IMG/VR virus record: IMGVR_UViG_3300037137_001296
Span: 1 to 24,081 of that record
Length of the DNA: 24,081 nucleotides
From: a virus
Reading direction: 5' to 3' (one strand)
Shown here: positions 11,630 through 19,838 of the stretch, piece by piece
How the letters are laid out: every line of letters starts with the position of its first letter
How positions within the stretch are numbered: position 1 is the stretch's first letter
Program-made: the position numbers and the translations under genes
Notes under the pieces: generated by a model
Databases searched by the model: none
What the model saw: only the letters and a program-made list of their open reading frames with translations
What the model was told of the DNA's origin: nothing

Positions 11630-12922
11630 GTGGCTCAGTCACTTACCAATTTTGCGAGCATGCTCAAGTTGCACTATCGTCAGATGGTGCTCAACTTGAT
11701 GAACAATGAAATCGCAATCTACAACCGTTGCAAGCGCGCTCCCAGTGAAGTCTGGGAGGGACGTGATGTCATCAAGTGGCCTCTCATCACCGGTCGTTCC
11801 CAGGCTTTCGGCTCTGGGCGTCCTGGTGGGGCGCTGCCTGATCCGCAGCACACCCCGACTGCCGACATGGAAGTGCCTCTCCGCTTCATCTGGGGTTCCA
11901 TCGGCATCGACGCTCCGACCATGAAGGTGGCGAAGTCGGATAAGGGCTCGTTCGCGCGTGCTCTCGACTTCGAGATGGATCGCTTCAAGGAGGCGTTCTT
12001 CGACTACCTCAACGAGATCACCTGGGCCGATGGCCGTGGTATTCTCGCACTGGTTAGCGCGGTGGGCGCGAGCACCACGACTCTTTCTGTCGATTCCCCG
12101 ATGGGTATTGCCGGAACGATCAACGGTGCGCGCTTCCTCCAGCCGTCTATGCGTGTTGCTATCCTCTCGACTGATGGTTCGTCCATCGCATCGGTTCGTC
12201 GAGTGGAGAGCATCGCGGCTGACGGCAACAGTGTCACCCTCAACAGCGCCGTCACCGCTGGTCAGGCTCCCGATAACGGGCTGATCTGCCGTGCGCCGTC
12301 GCTGCTCACCACCGATGTCAGCGACGTGTCGTACCTGTCCGATCCGATGGGCATGCTCGGCATGATCGACGATGGCACCTACGTCAACGACTACTTCGGA
12401 TTCAACCGCACCACGCAGCCCTTGGCTCGTGCGTCGGTGTTCCCGAACGTTGGCGCGCTCAACCTGGATATCATCCAGCAGGTGCGGGATGTGATCGACC
12501 AGGTGGGCCGTGGCAAGATCAGTGAGTCGTGGATGCATCACTCGACCCGCCGATCCTACGCCGCATTGACCTTCGCTAACCGCCAGTTCATTTCCTCGGG
12601 CGGCGCGATGGACAATGATGCGGGCTACAAGAACAACCTCCAGGGGGGCAAGAACATCGAGTGTGGTGGGGTGCCCTGTTTCGTGGACAAGGACGCGCCG
12701 TACCGTCAGTGGTACGACATGGATTGGAAGGAAGCGGTCAAGTTCCCGAACACTGAGTTCGAGTGGGCCTCTGAGTCTGGAGCCATCTTGAAGCAAGTGC
12801 CGGGAGTGGACGCTTTCACCGCGTACGCCCGGATGTTCTACAACATGTGCCACGGGAAGCCGCTGGCATGTGGGCGTCTCGACGATATCAACACCAACGT
12901 CGTCGTCGCGCACGTCCGGTAG
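11630..12922 (+). CDS. Major capsid protein
   Basis: A 430-residue protein, start GTG at 11630 with AAGGAG upstream, matching HK97-fold capsid proteins in size and position. An N-terminal helical arm is followed by a GRxxIKWPLITGRSQAFG stretch and a long spine-helix region (FEMDRFKEAFFDYLNEITWADG, residues about 113-135). Residues about 147-222 form a beta insertion (TTTLSVDSPMGIAG to VTLNSAVTAG) of the kind seen in many capsid proteins. The C-terminal part has the usual substrate-like run (VPCFVDKDAPY, WYDMD). It assembles the icosahedral shell. A terminator-like hairpin follows. A 424-codon frame on the opposite strand is a codon-bias shadow. Confidence 0.88.
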   Translation: MAQSLTNFASMLKLHYRQMVLNLMNNEIAIYNRCKRAPSEVWEGRDVIKWPLITGRSQAFGSGRPGGALPDPQHTPTADMEVPLRFIWGSIGIDAPTMKVAKSDKGSFARALDFEMDRFKEAFFDYLNEITWADGRGILALVSAVGASTTTLSVDSPMGIAGTINGARFLQPSMRVAILSTDGSSIASVRRVESIAADGNSVTLNSAVTAGQAPDNGLICRAPSLLTTDVSDVSYLSDPMGMLGMIDDGTYVNDYFGFNRTTQPLARASVFPNVGALNLDIIQQVRDVIDQVGRGKISESWMHHSTRRSYAALTFANRQFISSGGAMDNDAGYKNNLQGGKNIECGGVPCFVDKDAPYRQWYDMDWKEAVKFPNTEFEWASESGAILKQVPGVDAFTAYARMFYNMCHGKPLACGRLDDINTNVVVAHVR

Positions 12923-12938
12923 TTCAACACCTAGTGGG

Positions 12939-12960
12939 GGGCCAGCCTACGGGCTGGCTC
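12939..12960 (+). terminator. Terminator-like hairpin after the capsid gene
   Basis: GCCAGCC and GGCTGGC form a 7-bp GC-rich stem extendable to 9 bp with one wobble pair, around a TACG loop, followed by TCCTTCCTAT. The T-tract is imperfect, so it may be a partial terminator that boosts capsid over downstream genes, or an mRNA 3' stabiliser. Confidence 0.6.
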
Positions 12961-12988
12961 CTTCCTATACAAACAAAGGAGAAGGACA

Positions 12989-13504
12989 ATGCTTCGTACC
13001 AAAACTCGTGAGCGTCTCTACCAGGTCCACGCCTATCGGGCTGGCCGCGTCGATGTGCTCGCGTTGCGTGGTTTCTTCCATGTGGTGGAGCGGGTGCAGG
13101 GGCAGAACGCCTCGATTCCCGATCTGACCATTACCACAAATGTTGCGTTGAATGCACAAGCGGCACCTCTTTTGATTCTGACGGGGCCAGGTCGTCTGTA
13201 TTTCTCGTGGGCTACCTCGCCTGCGACGGGTAGTACACTCGACGCAATCATCAGTTACACGGACAATGCGATTCCTTTCGCACGTTACAAGGTGAAAAGT
13301 GGAAAGTCTGCCGAGGCATACTTCTACGCTGGCGATGACGGTGTTGGGATTCCGTTCACGACCAATCTCAAAGTGAACTGTCTTGATGCTGCTACTGGTG
13401 CCGCTGATCCCGCCGTGGGTGATCGTCCTGATGTGACTACGGTTTGGGGCGACAACACTGTGAACACCAGCGACAGCAACCTCATCAACACCAACTACGG
13501 TTGA
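12989..13504 (+). CDS. Beta-rich head protein candidate, 171 aa
   Basis: ATG with AAAGGAGAAGG upstream, so well translated, placed just after the capsid terminator-like hairpin. The first 40 residues are basic. The rest is strand-rich (LTITTNVALNAQ, LLILTGPGRLYFSWATS, AIISYTDNAIPFARYKV, AEAYFYAGDDGVGIPF), resembling phage single-domain beta-sandwich proteins used as decoration or head-tail proteins. It is similar in style, not evidently in sequence, to the proteins at 10254 and 15447. Two hairpins follow the stop. Confidence 0.68.
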   Translation: MLRTKTRERLYQVHAYRAGRVDVLALRGFFHVVERVQGQNASIPDLTITTNVALNAQAAPLLILTGPGRLYFSWATSPATGSTLDAIISYTDNAIPFARYKVKSGKSAEAYFYAGDDGVGIPFTTNLKVNCLDAATGAADPAVGDRPDVTTVWGDNTVNTSDSNLINTNYG

Positions 13505-13508
13505 TCCT

Positions 13509-13530
13509 AGCGTCCCCTAACCGGGACGCT
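13509..13530 (+). terminator. First of two tandem hairpins
   Basis: AGCGTCCC and GGGACGCT form a perfect 8-bp stem with a 6-nt loop, starting 4 nt after the stop codon at 13504. No T-run follows. Confidence 0.55.
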
Positions 13531-13533
13531 TGT

Positions 13534-13570
13534 CGCCCCCTCCTACGATGCCGTCTAGTGGGAGGGGGCG
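13534..13570 (+). terminator. Second of two tandem hairpins
   Basis: CGCCCCCTCC and GGAGGGGGCG form a perfect 10-bp stem, extendable by three more pairs (one wobble), with an 11-nt loop. It lies 3 nt after the first hairpin. The pair resembles a double termination or RNA-processing site between the capsid block and the next genes. Confidence 0.55.
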
Positions 13571-13625
13571 CTGCCTTACGACGGCAACACGCGGCCCGCA
13601 GAGCCGCCAGAAAGAGGACGGTAAC

Positions 13626-14177
13626 ATGGCTGACATCGGTATCAATGACGTGATGGACACGGTTCAGGTGAAGAATCGCCTGGTGGATGCACCCGTGCGT
13701 ATTACCTTCGATGGCAAACAAGTGGTGTGGAATGCGGGACAGACACGTTCCCTTCCCCGGAAGCTTGCCGAGTGGTTCCAGGCGAAGTCGCTGTACTGCT
13801 TCAATCCTGGTGACATTGACGAGGGCATCTCCGCACAGTCGCAGTACAAGTTGGTGATCGTTGGCTCAGGCCAGTCCGAGAGTGATCTCACCAAAGAGGA
13901 CGTGAAGGCGGTGCGGGAGTTGCTGGACACCCAGAACATGCCCGGCCTCGCGCGTGTAGACCCGACTACGGGCCAGTTGATGCGCCGAGTGTACATCGAC
14001 CCGCGTTCAACCGGTGCGAATGACCAGGCGCAGCGTCAGGCCGAGGAGCGCGTGACCAAGGGTATCTCCTCGCGTATCGTGCAGGAGGCTGCTGAACAGA
14101 TTGCCGAGGCCGCACAGGGTGCGTCAGAGGCTGAGATCGACGAGGCGGTGGTGTCGATGACCGGTGCCCGCGCATGA
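13626..14177 (+). CDS. Head-associated hypothetical protein, 183 aa
   Basis: ATG at 13626 preceded by AGAAAGAGGACGG, so AGAGGA is the ribosome-binding site; the frame upstream of it crosses the hairpins and is not coding. The N-terminal 80 residues look folded, with a strand region (APVRITFDGKQVVWNAG) and an LPRKLAEWF helix. The C-terminal part is charged, helical and Ala/Gln/Glu-rich (RIVQEAAEQIAEAAQG). The first part resembles small neck or head-completion proteins that follow capsid genes, but it is not recognised as a defined family. It overlaps the next gene by 4 nt (ATGA). Confidence 0.65.
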   Translation: MADIGINDVMDTVQVKNRLVDAPVRITFDGKQVVWNAGQTRSLPRKLAEWFQAKSLYCFNPGDIDEGISAQSQYKLVIVGSGQSESDLTKEDVKAVRELLDTQNMPGLARVDPTTGQLMRRVYIDPRSTGANDQAQRQAEERVTKGISSRIVQEAAEQIAEAAQGASEAEIDEAVVSMTGARA

Positions 14178-14638
14178 TGCGAGCCCAGGAGCGCCGAATC
14201 AACAAGGTGCTTCAGCGTGCCTACCCTGATTGCCGGATTCGGTGGTCGGGGCGGGACGAGGAGTGGCGCCTGGAGCGCAAGGCAAACTACCAGCGCACGG
14301 ACATCAACCCTGAGAAGTACCCCGAGGATGCCGTGGACACCTTCATCATGCGTCGGGATGGGTACTACCTTGCCGGAAAGTACATGCCACGGCACTTTCT
14401 CATGAACCATCCTGAGATTCTCGTGAAGGTGCTCCTTGCCAATGACACCACGCGCATGGACGTGGCGGGTGCTACGGATGAGGAGCGGGCTGCTAACTTT
14501 GCGAAAAGCCTGGAGGAAGCGGAAACGGCTGCCAAGATGAAGGTGCAGCACGACCAGAGCTTCTACGAGAGTGGCCTCGGTGCCCAGTTGTACGATGACC
14601 TCGCCTGGGCTGAAGGACGGCGGGTTGCTGTCCCATGA
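14174..14638 (+). CDS. Hypothetical protein, 154 aa
   Basis: Starts at ATG 14174 or the adjacent ATG 14177, overlapping the previous stop. The basic N-terminus (MMRAQERRINKVLQRAYPDCRIRWSGRDEEW) is followed by a compact middle with YYLAGKYMPRHFLMNHPEIL and a helical acidic C-terminus. A similar small protein sits between capsid and adaptor genes in many podophages; no specific family is claimed. It ends just before a promoter. Confidence 0.6.
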   Translation: MMRAQERRINKVLQRAYPDCRIRWSGRDEEWRLERKANYQRTDINPEKYPEDAVDTFIMRRDGYYLAGKYMPRHFLMNHPEILVKVLLANDTTRMDVAGATDEERAANFAKSLEEAETAAKMKVQHDQSFYESGLGAQLYDDLAWAEGRRVAVP

Positions 14639-14653
14639 CCAACGTGGTATAAC
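14625..14653 (+). promoter_or_regulatory. Promoter of the neck/tail genes, predicted leaderless
   Basis: TTGCTG (14625-14630), a 17-nt spacer and TATAAC (14648-14653, five of six bases of TATAAT). The ATG at 14662 is 8 nt downstream and has no ribosome-binding site, so transcription should start at or within 2 nt of it. The -35 box overlaps the end of the upstream gene. It lacks the GTGTT motif of the other two promoters. Confidence 0.55.
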
Positions 14654-14661
14654 GACGTATC

Positions 14662-15447
14662 ATGTACTCAAACGAAACAGTTGACAACCTGATCCGGCGC
14701 ACCATGGTGCGTATGGACCAGGAAGTGGACCAGTCGAGCAATTTCTGGTCACGGGCTGAGATGTTGGAGTACCTGAACGAAGGTATCCATGAGTTGTGGC
14801 AGAACATCCGTGAGACGCACCAGAACTGGTTCGTCCGTGAGATGTCCTCGCGTGATGCTGTTGTGCGAATCGGGGGGCGGGATTATGACACGGCCAATCT
14901 TCGTGTCCTAGACAACCGCGAACGACTCCTCCTGCCCCCCGATTTCCAAGAACTCCTGTTCATTGAGGGCCTCGCAGACGAAGGCGCAAGCCTTGAGGTC
15001 AGTGACCCGTTCTTCCCCCGTATTCAGTTCGAGTACAAGAACTTGACGCAGCGTCGGTTCCGCAACGATGCCATGAACAACATCACCACGAATGTGCGGC
15101 GGTACCTGTATGACGTGGTGTATGGGGCGACGGGGCCATACATCATCTTCTCGCCGCCCATCAGTCTTGCGGCACCCCTCGACATCAAGATCATGTACCT
15201 CGCCATGCCCCCGAAACTCGCCATCAAGGATACCTTCGAGGCGACAGGATTCACCACCCTCATGACGGACGCATTGCTCGCGTACATGTGCTATGCTGCC
15301 GCCACCAAAGAGAATCTGACCGAGAACCTGGCGAACTTCGGACGAACGTGGAATCTCAAGCGTGAGCTAGCGGTACGCGCCGCTGGTCCGAAGCAGACCC
15401 GAGACGAGGAAACTGTAGAAGGTTACCTTGAGGAAGAAGAAGCCTAA
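14662..15447 (+). CDS. Neck/head-tail adaptor-like protein, 261 aa
   Basis: The protein starts with helices typical of podophage adaptor/tail-tube-A proteins: NLIRRTMVRMDQEVDQSSNFWSRAEM and then EYLNEGIHELW, where the pattern S..FWS..E...YLN.GI is the usual opening. The centre is strand-rich (LRVLDNRERLLLPPDF, YIIFSPPISLAAPLDIKIMYLAMP). The C-terminal portion is helical and Ala-rich, ending with an acidic tail. Adaptors of this type form the ring that joins portal to tail nozzle. There is no ribosome-binding site, but a promoter ends 8 nt before the ATG. It ends with TAATG, shared with the next gene. Confidence 0.7.
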   Translation: MYSNETVDNLIRRTMVRMDQEVDQSSNFWSRAEMLEYLNEGIHELWQNIRETHQNWFVREMSSRDAVVRIGGRDYDTANLRVLDNRERLLLPPDFQELLFIEGLADEGASLEVSDPFFPRIQFEYKNLTQRRFRNDAMNNITTNVRRYLYDVVYGATGPYIIFSPPISLAAPLDIKIMYLAMPPKLAIKDTFEATGFTTLMTDALLAYMCYAAATKENLTENLANFGRTWNLKRELAVRAAGPKQTRDEETVEGYLEEEEA

Positions 15448-15809
15448 TGGCATCCTTGCTACTTGGACCAACCGGGCGTACGCCTGATTACTCTGCGAAC
15501 GATCATCAGTATGCGAACATTAAGTTAGCACAAACAGCGGTACTCGTGTCGCGAGGCGGCGGGCATTTACACACCGTCATTGTCGGTGTGGTGGGTACGC
15601 TTGCAAAGTTTTACGACGTGGCCTCGGGTGGCACGACGGATGCGACGACAGAAATCGCAACGATTTCCCTCGCGGCGCTTACGCACGGTACGTACATTCT
15701 TGACGTGGCCTTTTCCCAAGGCTTAACGTGTATCGTGACGGGCACCGCTGAGATTTTCGTATCGTTCCAGGGTTCGCAGACCACCAATCCTCGTACCTTC
15801 GGAGTCTAG
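15447..15809 (+). CDS. Small beta-sandwich virion protein, 120 aa
   Basis: ATG at 15447 overlaps the upstream stop (TAATG), with GAGGAAGAAG upstream. The sequence is a run of strands: TAVLVSRGGGHLHTVIVGVVG, LAKFYDVASGGTTDATTEIATIS, THGTYILDVAFSQGLTCIVTG, AEIFVSFQG. This pattern (a binding loop, a Gly-rich turn, a GTY..DV.F..GL..V.TG..E..VS.. ending) is common to small phage proteins of a single beta-sandwich, likely decoration or fibre-linked. Function is inferred from this resemblance. Confidence 0.65.
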   Translation: MASLLLGPTGRTPDYSANDHQYANIKLAQTAVLVSRGGGHLHTVIVGVVGTLAKFYDVASGGTTDATTEIATISLAALTHGTYILDVAFSQGLTCIVTGTAEIFVSFQGSQTTNPRTFGV

Positions 15810-15814
15810 CGCGC

Positions 15815-17200
15815 GTGTCGTCGCGTGACTCACAGACGTTCGATGGGTACTGGCGCGGCATTTTTCAACGTGAATCGCCGCGATCCCAAGAACCTGGCTG
15901 GCAGAACGAAGCCCTAAATGTTCAGTTTCGGGGTGGTGCCTGTCAAGGTCGCCCAGGGCTGCGCCCGCTCCATGGCATCGACTTTGCTGGGAACATCACG
16001 GGTCTCCATTGGCATGTCAATGCTGATGGAACGCGCCAGCTACTCGCAGCGAACGACATTGGTACGTTTGAGCGGTGCTCATTTGGTGGCGATCCGATTG
16101 CGTTGACCTTCGATGGGCTCCCGCTTGTCGATCAGACACGCGTCGCTCAGCAGAAAGTATGGTTCCTTTCTCTCTCCGGGGGGCTCAATCACACCTTCAT
16201 CTATGATGGGGTGAATCAGAACCTCAAGTGGGATGGTACGAACCTATCAAAGATGGGGCTGCCAGATGCCCCGACGCCTCCTATTGGCGCGGTCACACCT
16301 CATGCCATTACAGACCCACCGACTGGCCTCTCCAAAGGATTATACCGCTACATCATGACTCTCAATACTGTCTCGCACGAGGGAGATACTTCCGTCGTCG
16401 AGCGAGAGGTCCTCATTAGCGGGGGCGGGGTGAATAGCGTTGAGTTTGCGTCACCCTCTCCAGTACCGGATGCCGTGGGAAATGTTGCGTCGATTTCCCT
16501 CGCGGCGTCAAACAACGAGTATGATGACCCCCAGGTTACGGCCTGGCGGCTGTACCGTACACTCGCGGATCTTGCCGACTACTACTTTGTGGCCGAAGCA
16601 GATATTGGGACGAGTATCATTGATAATCTCACGGATACCGAACTCATTGCAACGGACAAAGCAGAGCAATTCGCCAACAGCTATCCCGAGGCGCCCATTA
16701 TTGCGATGGCAGAACACCGGGGTCAACTTGTTGCGGTACTTGCGAACAACCCATCAGTCCTGCGCTTCAGTAATTGGGACCCCTCCTACATGGTTCCAGA
16801 AGGGTGGCCAAAGCATCAAGCCATTCCTGTCGCGATTGGTGACGGGGATTTGCTGACGGCACTCGCCTCGTTCAATGAGTGGCTCGTTGTGTTCAAATCG
16901 AATGCTACCTATGCGGTTGTTGGCGATTCTTTTTCTGCGTACAAACTGGTTCCGGTGCTCGCGAGTGGTACACGTCAGGGCATTGGCACGAACTTTCCGG
17001 GGTCGGTGTTACACATTGAGAACTCCGTGCATTTCGCCTCACGTGATGGCATCTACCGCATTGAACGCGGCGGAAATCTTTCTGCTGTGCGTATTAGCTC
17101 TGCGATTGACGATCTCTATAGCGCCGTGAATTTCTCATTGGGGAGCGCAACCTTTTTCGACCGCAAAAAACGCCTGTTCTGGTGGGGGAGTCACGGCTGA
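15815..17200 (+). CDS. Predicted beta-propeller tail protein, 461 aa
   Basis: Start GTG at 15815 with GGAG about 10 nt upstream. The protein has the hallmarks of podophage tail-hub/nozzle proteins: a WQNEALNVQFRGGACQGRPGLRPL opening, then repeated blade-like strands (GNITGLHWHVNADGTRQLLAAN, VWFLSLSGGLNHTFIYDGV, YLGD-type DGDLLTALASFNEWLVVFKSNATYAV). A fibronectin-like stretch lies in the middle (GLYRYIMTLNTVSHEGDTS, near residue 170). The C-terminus ends abruptly at FWWGSHG, earlier than expected for a full last blade, and its stop is shared with the next ATG (TGATG). This end may be a real terminus or a programmed frameshift point. Confidence 0.7.
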   Translation: MSSRDSQTFDGYWRGIFQRESPRSQEPGWQNEALNVQFRGGACQGRPGLRPLHGIDFAGNITGLHWHVNADGTRQLLAANDIGTFERCSFGGDPIALTFDGLPLVDQTRVAQQKVWFLSLSGGLNHTFIYDGVNQNLKWDGTNLSKMGLPDAPTPPIGAVTPHAITDPPTGLSKGLYRYIMTLNTVSHEGDTSVVEREVLISGGGVNSVEFASPSPVPDAVGNVASISLAASNNEYDDPQVTAWRLYRTLADLADYYFVAEADIGTSIIDNLTDTELIATDKAEQFANSYPEAPIIAMAEHRGQLVAVLANNPSVLRFSNWDPSYMVPEGWPKHQAIPVAIGDGDLLTALASFNEWLVVFKSNATYAVVGDSFSAYKLVPVLASGTRQGIGTNFPGSVLHIENSVHFASRDGIYRIERGGNLSAVRISSAIDDLYSAVNFSLGSATFFDRKKRLFWWGSHG

Positions 17201-19131
17201 TGGGGCGCATTGTACGCATTGGGGTGAACACGAATTACACGGTCGAAGCAACCTCGAACTACGTCGAGGACACGCCCGCTGCGACCACAAGTGCGTGGAC
17301 TGATCCGACGATCCTCGATCAGAATGTGTACGAGCCAGGCGCCCTTTCGGAATCGCATCAGGGTTGCTTACTGACCTTCGTACGCTTCCCCACTGTACTT
17401 ACGTCGATCATGGCGAAGCTTGTCGTGACCTACGACCAGAGTAGCGGTGAGAACCCAGCCATCGAGTTCTGGACTTTCGACACCACCAACGGCTGGCGCA
17501 AGATTTCACGCTACCCCATGGTGAGCATTTTCGAGGGCGCAACTACGGGTGAGTCGAAAATTTACGATGTAGCTATCTACCCGAACCTTGCGGGTTGCAC
17601 CAAGATTTGGGTGACGCTCGATCCAGGGCTCGTGGGCGCACCAACGATGGCGTTCAAGTCCTTGTCAGTGTTCGGGCTGTGCGACACGAAGAAGAAGTTC
17701 AAGTCGAACTCATCGGGGGACCCGTGTGCTGATCCGAATGGTCCCGGTTATGACGGGACCGATCAGGGCGACCCGCCACAACCTTGTATTCCGATCCCTG
17801 GTGACACTGGTGGCGATGATTGTCCTGCACCCGATCTGTGCGATGGTGCATCCATCGAGTTGTACCGAACATGTCTTGACACGTACGGTGCTGGCTTGCG
17901 GGAACAGTTCGATGCGTGGTATCAGATCAATGCACAACTAATCCAAGACTACTGCAATGACTCAAACACTGATCCACCGACGTTGCCGCCATTACCAGGG
18001 CCGCAGCCGCCACCCGTCTTTCCACCACTCTGCGACTTCAAGGACCCTGTTAAGCTTGCTGCATTTCAAGCGACTCTCACCGCAACGCAGTTAGCAACGT
18101 TCACGACGTTCTACAACGGGTTGATTGACGATGGATTTTTTGAGTTGGTTTGTCCTGATCTTCCTCCTACAGAAATCGAACTTGATCCGAAGACTCTTAA
18201 GCCGGTGGAGATCAGTCCTGAACCACCGCCACGTCCATTTGGTGGTGGGCCTGGCGGTGATCCTCTGGATGATCCTGATCCTGCTCCGAGTCGCGCGCCA
18301 CAAGATGTGTATGAGTCCGTGGGGGAGTTTACGCAGCGATACATTATCACGTGGAGCGGGAATGATCTTGCCGCTGCTGCGGCCTACACTGATGCCAACA
18401 TTACTCCCATTCCCGCTACGACCGTAAATGCGTATCGGCCCGCGCGTATCCTTGCGAACTACGGCCCTGCCATCGGGCAGACAACGCTCGGATTGCAACA
18501 CACGCCTGCGCCCTATGCACTCGTACTCAAAATCAAGCGTATGCCCTTTCGGGCTACGATTGGCCTTCGGATGCGTACCTTTTTTCAAAGACGTACTGCT
18601 GATCTTCGGTTTTCTATCAGTGATGCCAGTATTCGTGAAGTTCCTGCTGCTGGTTTGTGTCCAATAAATCCTGATTGGATCATCACGCCCGGCCCAAATG
18701 TTGAACTAAGCACAGGGATAAATCCAGTCTACATTGGGGATAATTACTATGAGTATCGCTTTAACTCCTCATTAGTCGGGAATAAAACAGCTATACTTAC
18801 TCTCGCGGTTCCGCGTGATACACCAGGGCAAAATGATATTCCAGCCTGTATTGCTGGCACAAAAGCACGTTCAGAACTTGCTGGAGATCGCGGTGGGTGT
18901 ATCATTGGTTTTGTTGGAAAAGCACGTCTCATCTTTCTCAATGACGTATCCATCGAGGATTATGATAGTGACCCTACTGGTATCTACTTTGCAAAAGCTC
19001 TTACTACAGTTGCAATGGTTCTTGACGTGACCGTTCGCCCCGATCTTGCAGGTAAAGGTGTGGATGCTGCGAACACCTATACCGCACTCTCGTCGCTCTC
19101 AGCAGCGCAGACTGTGGAGACGTGCCCCTAA
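17200..19131 (+). CDS. Large Cys/Pro-rich virion protein, 643 aa
   Basis: Starts at ATG 17200, sharing the upstream stop (TGATG), with GGGGGAG 10 nt before. Residues 1-165 form a beta domain (VVTYDQSSGENPAIEFWTF, IWVTLDPGLVG). Residues about 170-290 are Cys/Asp/Gly/Pro-rich with about ten Cys and Pro runs such as LPPLPGPQPPPVFPPL. Residues about 330-380 are another Pro-rich linker. The last 260 residues form a second beta-rich domain (YRFNSSLVGNKTAILTLAV, GGCIIGFVGKARLIFLNDV). The DNA for about 18580-19030 is visibly more AT-rich than its surroundings, suggesting an imported module. It is probably a tail/fibre or host-contact protein; no named family is recognised. Confidence 0.65.
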   Translation: MGRIVRIGVNTNYTVEATSNYVEDTPAATTSAWTDPTILDQNVYEPGALSESHQGCLLTFVRFPTVLTSIMAKLVVTYDQSSGENPAIEFWTFDTTNGWRKISRYPMVSIFEGATTGESKIYDVAIYPNLAGCTKIWVTLDPGLVGAPTMAFKSLSVFGLCDTKKKFKSNSSGDPCADPNGPGYDGTDQGDPPQPCIPIPGDTGGDDCPAPDLCDGASIELYRTCLDTYGAGLREQFDAWYQINAQLIQDYCNDSNTDPPTLPPLPGPQPPPVFPPLCDFKDPVKLAAFQATLTATQLATFTTFYNGLIDDGFFELVCPDLPPTEIELDPKTLKPVEISPEPPPRPFGGGPGGDPLDDPDPAPSRAPQDVYESVGEFTQRYIITWSGNDLAAAAAYTDANITPIPATTVNAYRPARILANYGPAIGQTTLGLQHTPAPYALVLKIKRMPFRATIGLRMRTFFQRRTADLRFSISDASIREVPAAGLCPINPDWIITPGPNVELSTGINPVYIGDNYYEYRFNSSLVGNKTAILTLAVPRDTPGQNDIPACIAGTKARSELAGDRGGCIIGFVGKARLIFLNDVSIEDYDSDPTGIYFAKALTTVAMVLDVTVRPDLAGKGVDAANTYTALSSLSAAQTVETCP

Positions 19132-19838
19132 TGGCTCTGATTGTCTGTGCTGATTTCGTAACCGATCCCGCACCCCCGATACCCAAGCGTGTGACGTGTA
19201 CCCATCGTACGTGTCTCGCGAACCGCTGGGCGAACTTCGTGTTCTCCATGGACTTGTCTCCTGACCAGAAAGATGACGCTGGCGCAGGAGTTGGTGCGTG
19301 GAGTTTGTGGGATATTCCGTGTAGTCATGCTTGTCAGATTGATGATGATCGTGGCGAGGACCTGATCTGCCTGGCCGTCCTCAATCGTGTGTACTGGCTG
19401 GACTGGGATCGCTACCGTGACGAATTTGCCTGGAATGCCTTCACGCCCATCAATCGACGTATCAAGCTTGGGCCAATTCCTTCGACGCAGCAAGCAGTCG
19501 ATGGTCAATACCGATCCACGCTCAAGGGCTATGATCTGAGCAAGCTCAAACGGTTCCGTGAATTTCAGTGGTCACTTGAAGATGGCTCGACACGTGCTCC
19601 AGGTGCCTTCTGGACTGTCACCGTGGGAGAGTGGAACAATGAGGATAACACCTCACGTTCAACTGTACGTCGGACTGACAGTCGGATGCGTGCTAAGGTG
19701 GTTACCAAAGGACGAACCTTCGTAGTTACCCTTGAGCATAGCGCCAATGAGCCTGTACGTATCGAACATTGGGAAGCGATGTGGGATGTCCTGGGTCCGC
19801 GCATCCGCGAATCAGGGACACGAGGATCGACGATATGA
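19131..19838 (+). CDS. Tail-associated protein, 235 aa
   Basis: ATG at 19131 shares the upstream stop (TAATG); the GTG at 19122 is less likely. It begins with a Cys-containing segment (IPKRVTCTHRTCLANRW). Next come strand-rich sequences LICLAVLNRVYWLDWDRYRDEF and AFTPINRRIKLGPIP, then GRTFVVTLEHSANEPVRIEHWEA. The lineup of aromatic strand motifs and the WTVTVGEW element recall the C-terminal domain of phage tail-hub proteins; a link to the propeller protein two genes upstream is inference. It ends with an ATGA overlap. Confidence 0.6.
   Translation: MALIVCADFVTDPAPPIPKRVTCTHRTCLANRWANFVFSMDLSPDQKDDAGAGVGAWSLWDIPCSHACQIDDDRGEDLICLAVLNRVYWLDWDRYRDEFAWNAFTPINRRIKLGPIPSTQQAVDGQYRSTLKGYDLSKLKRFREFQWSLEDGSTRAPGAFWTVTVGEWNNEDNTSRSTVRRTDSRMRAKVVTKGRTFVVTLEHSANEPVRIEHWEAMWDVLGPRIRESGTRGSTI

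Noticed and set aside
11639-12913. A 424-codon open frame on the minus strand across the capsid gene
   Set aside because: It exactly mirrors the capsid gene, is His/Arg/Asp-rich and has no ribosome-binding site; it follows from the codon bias of the plus-strand gene.
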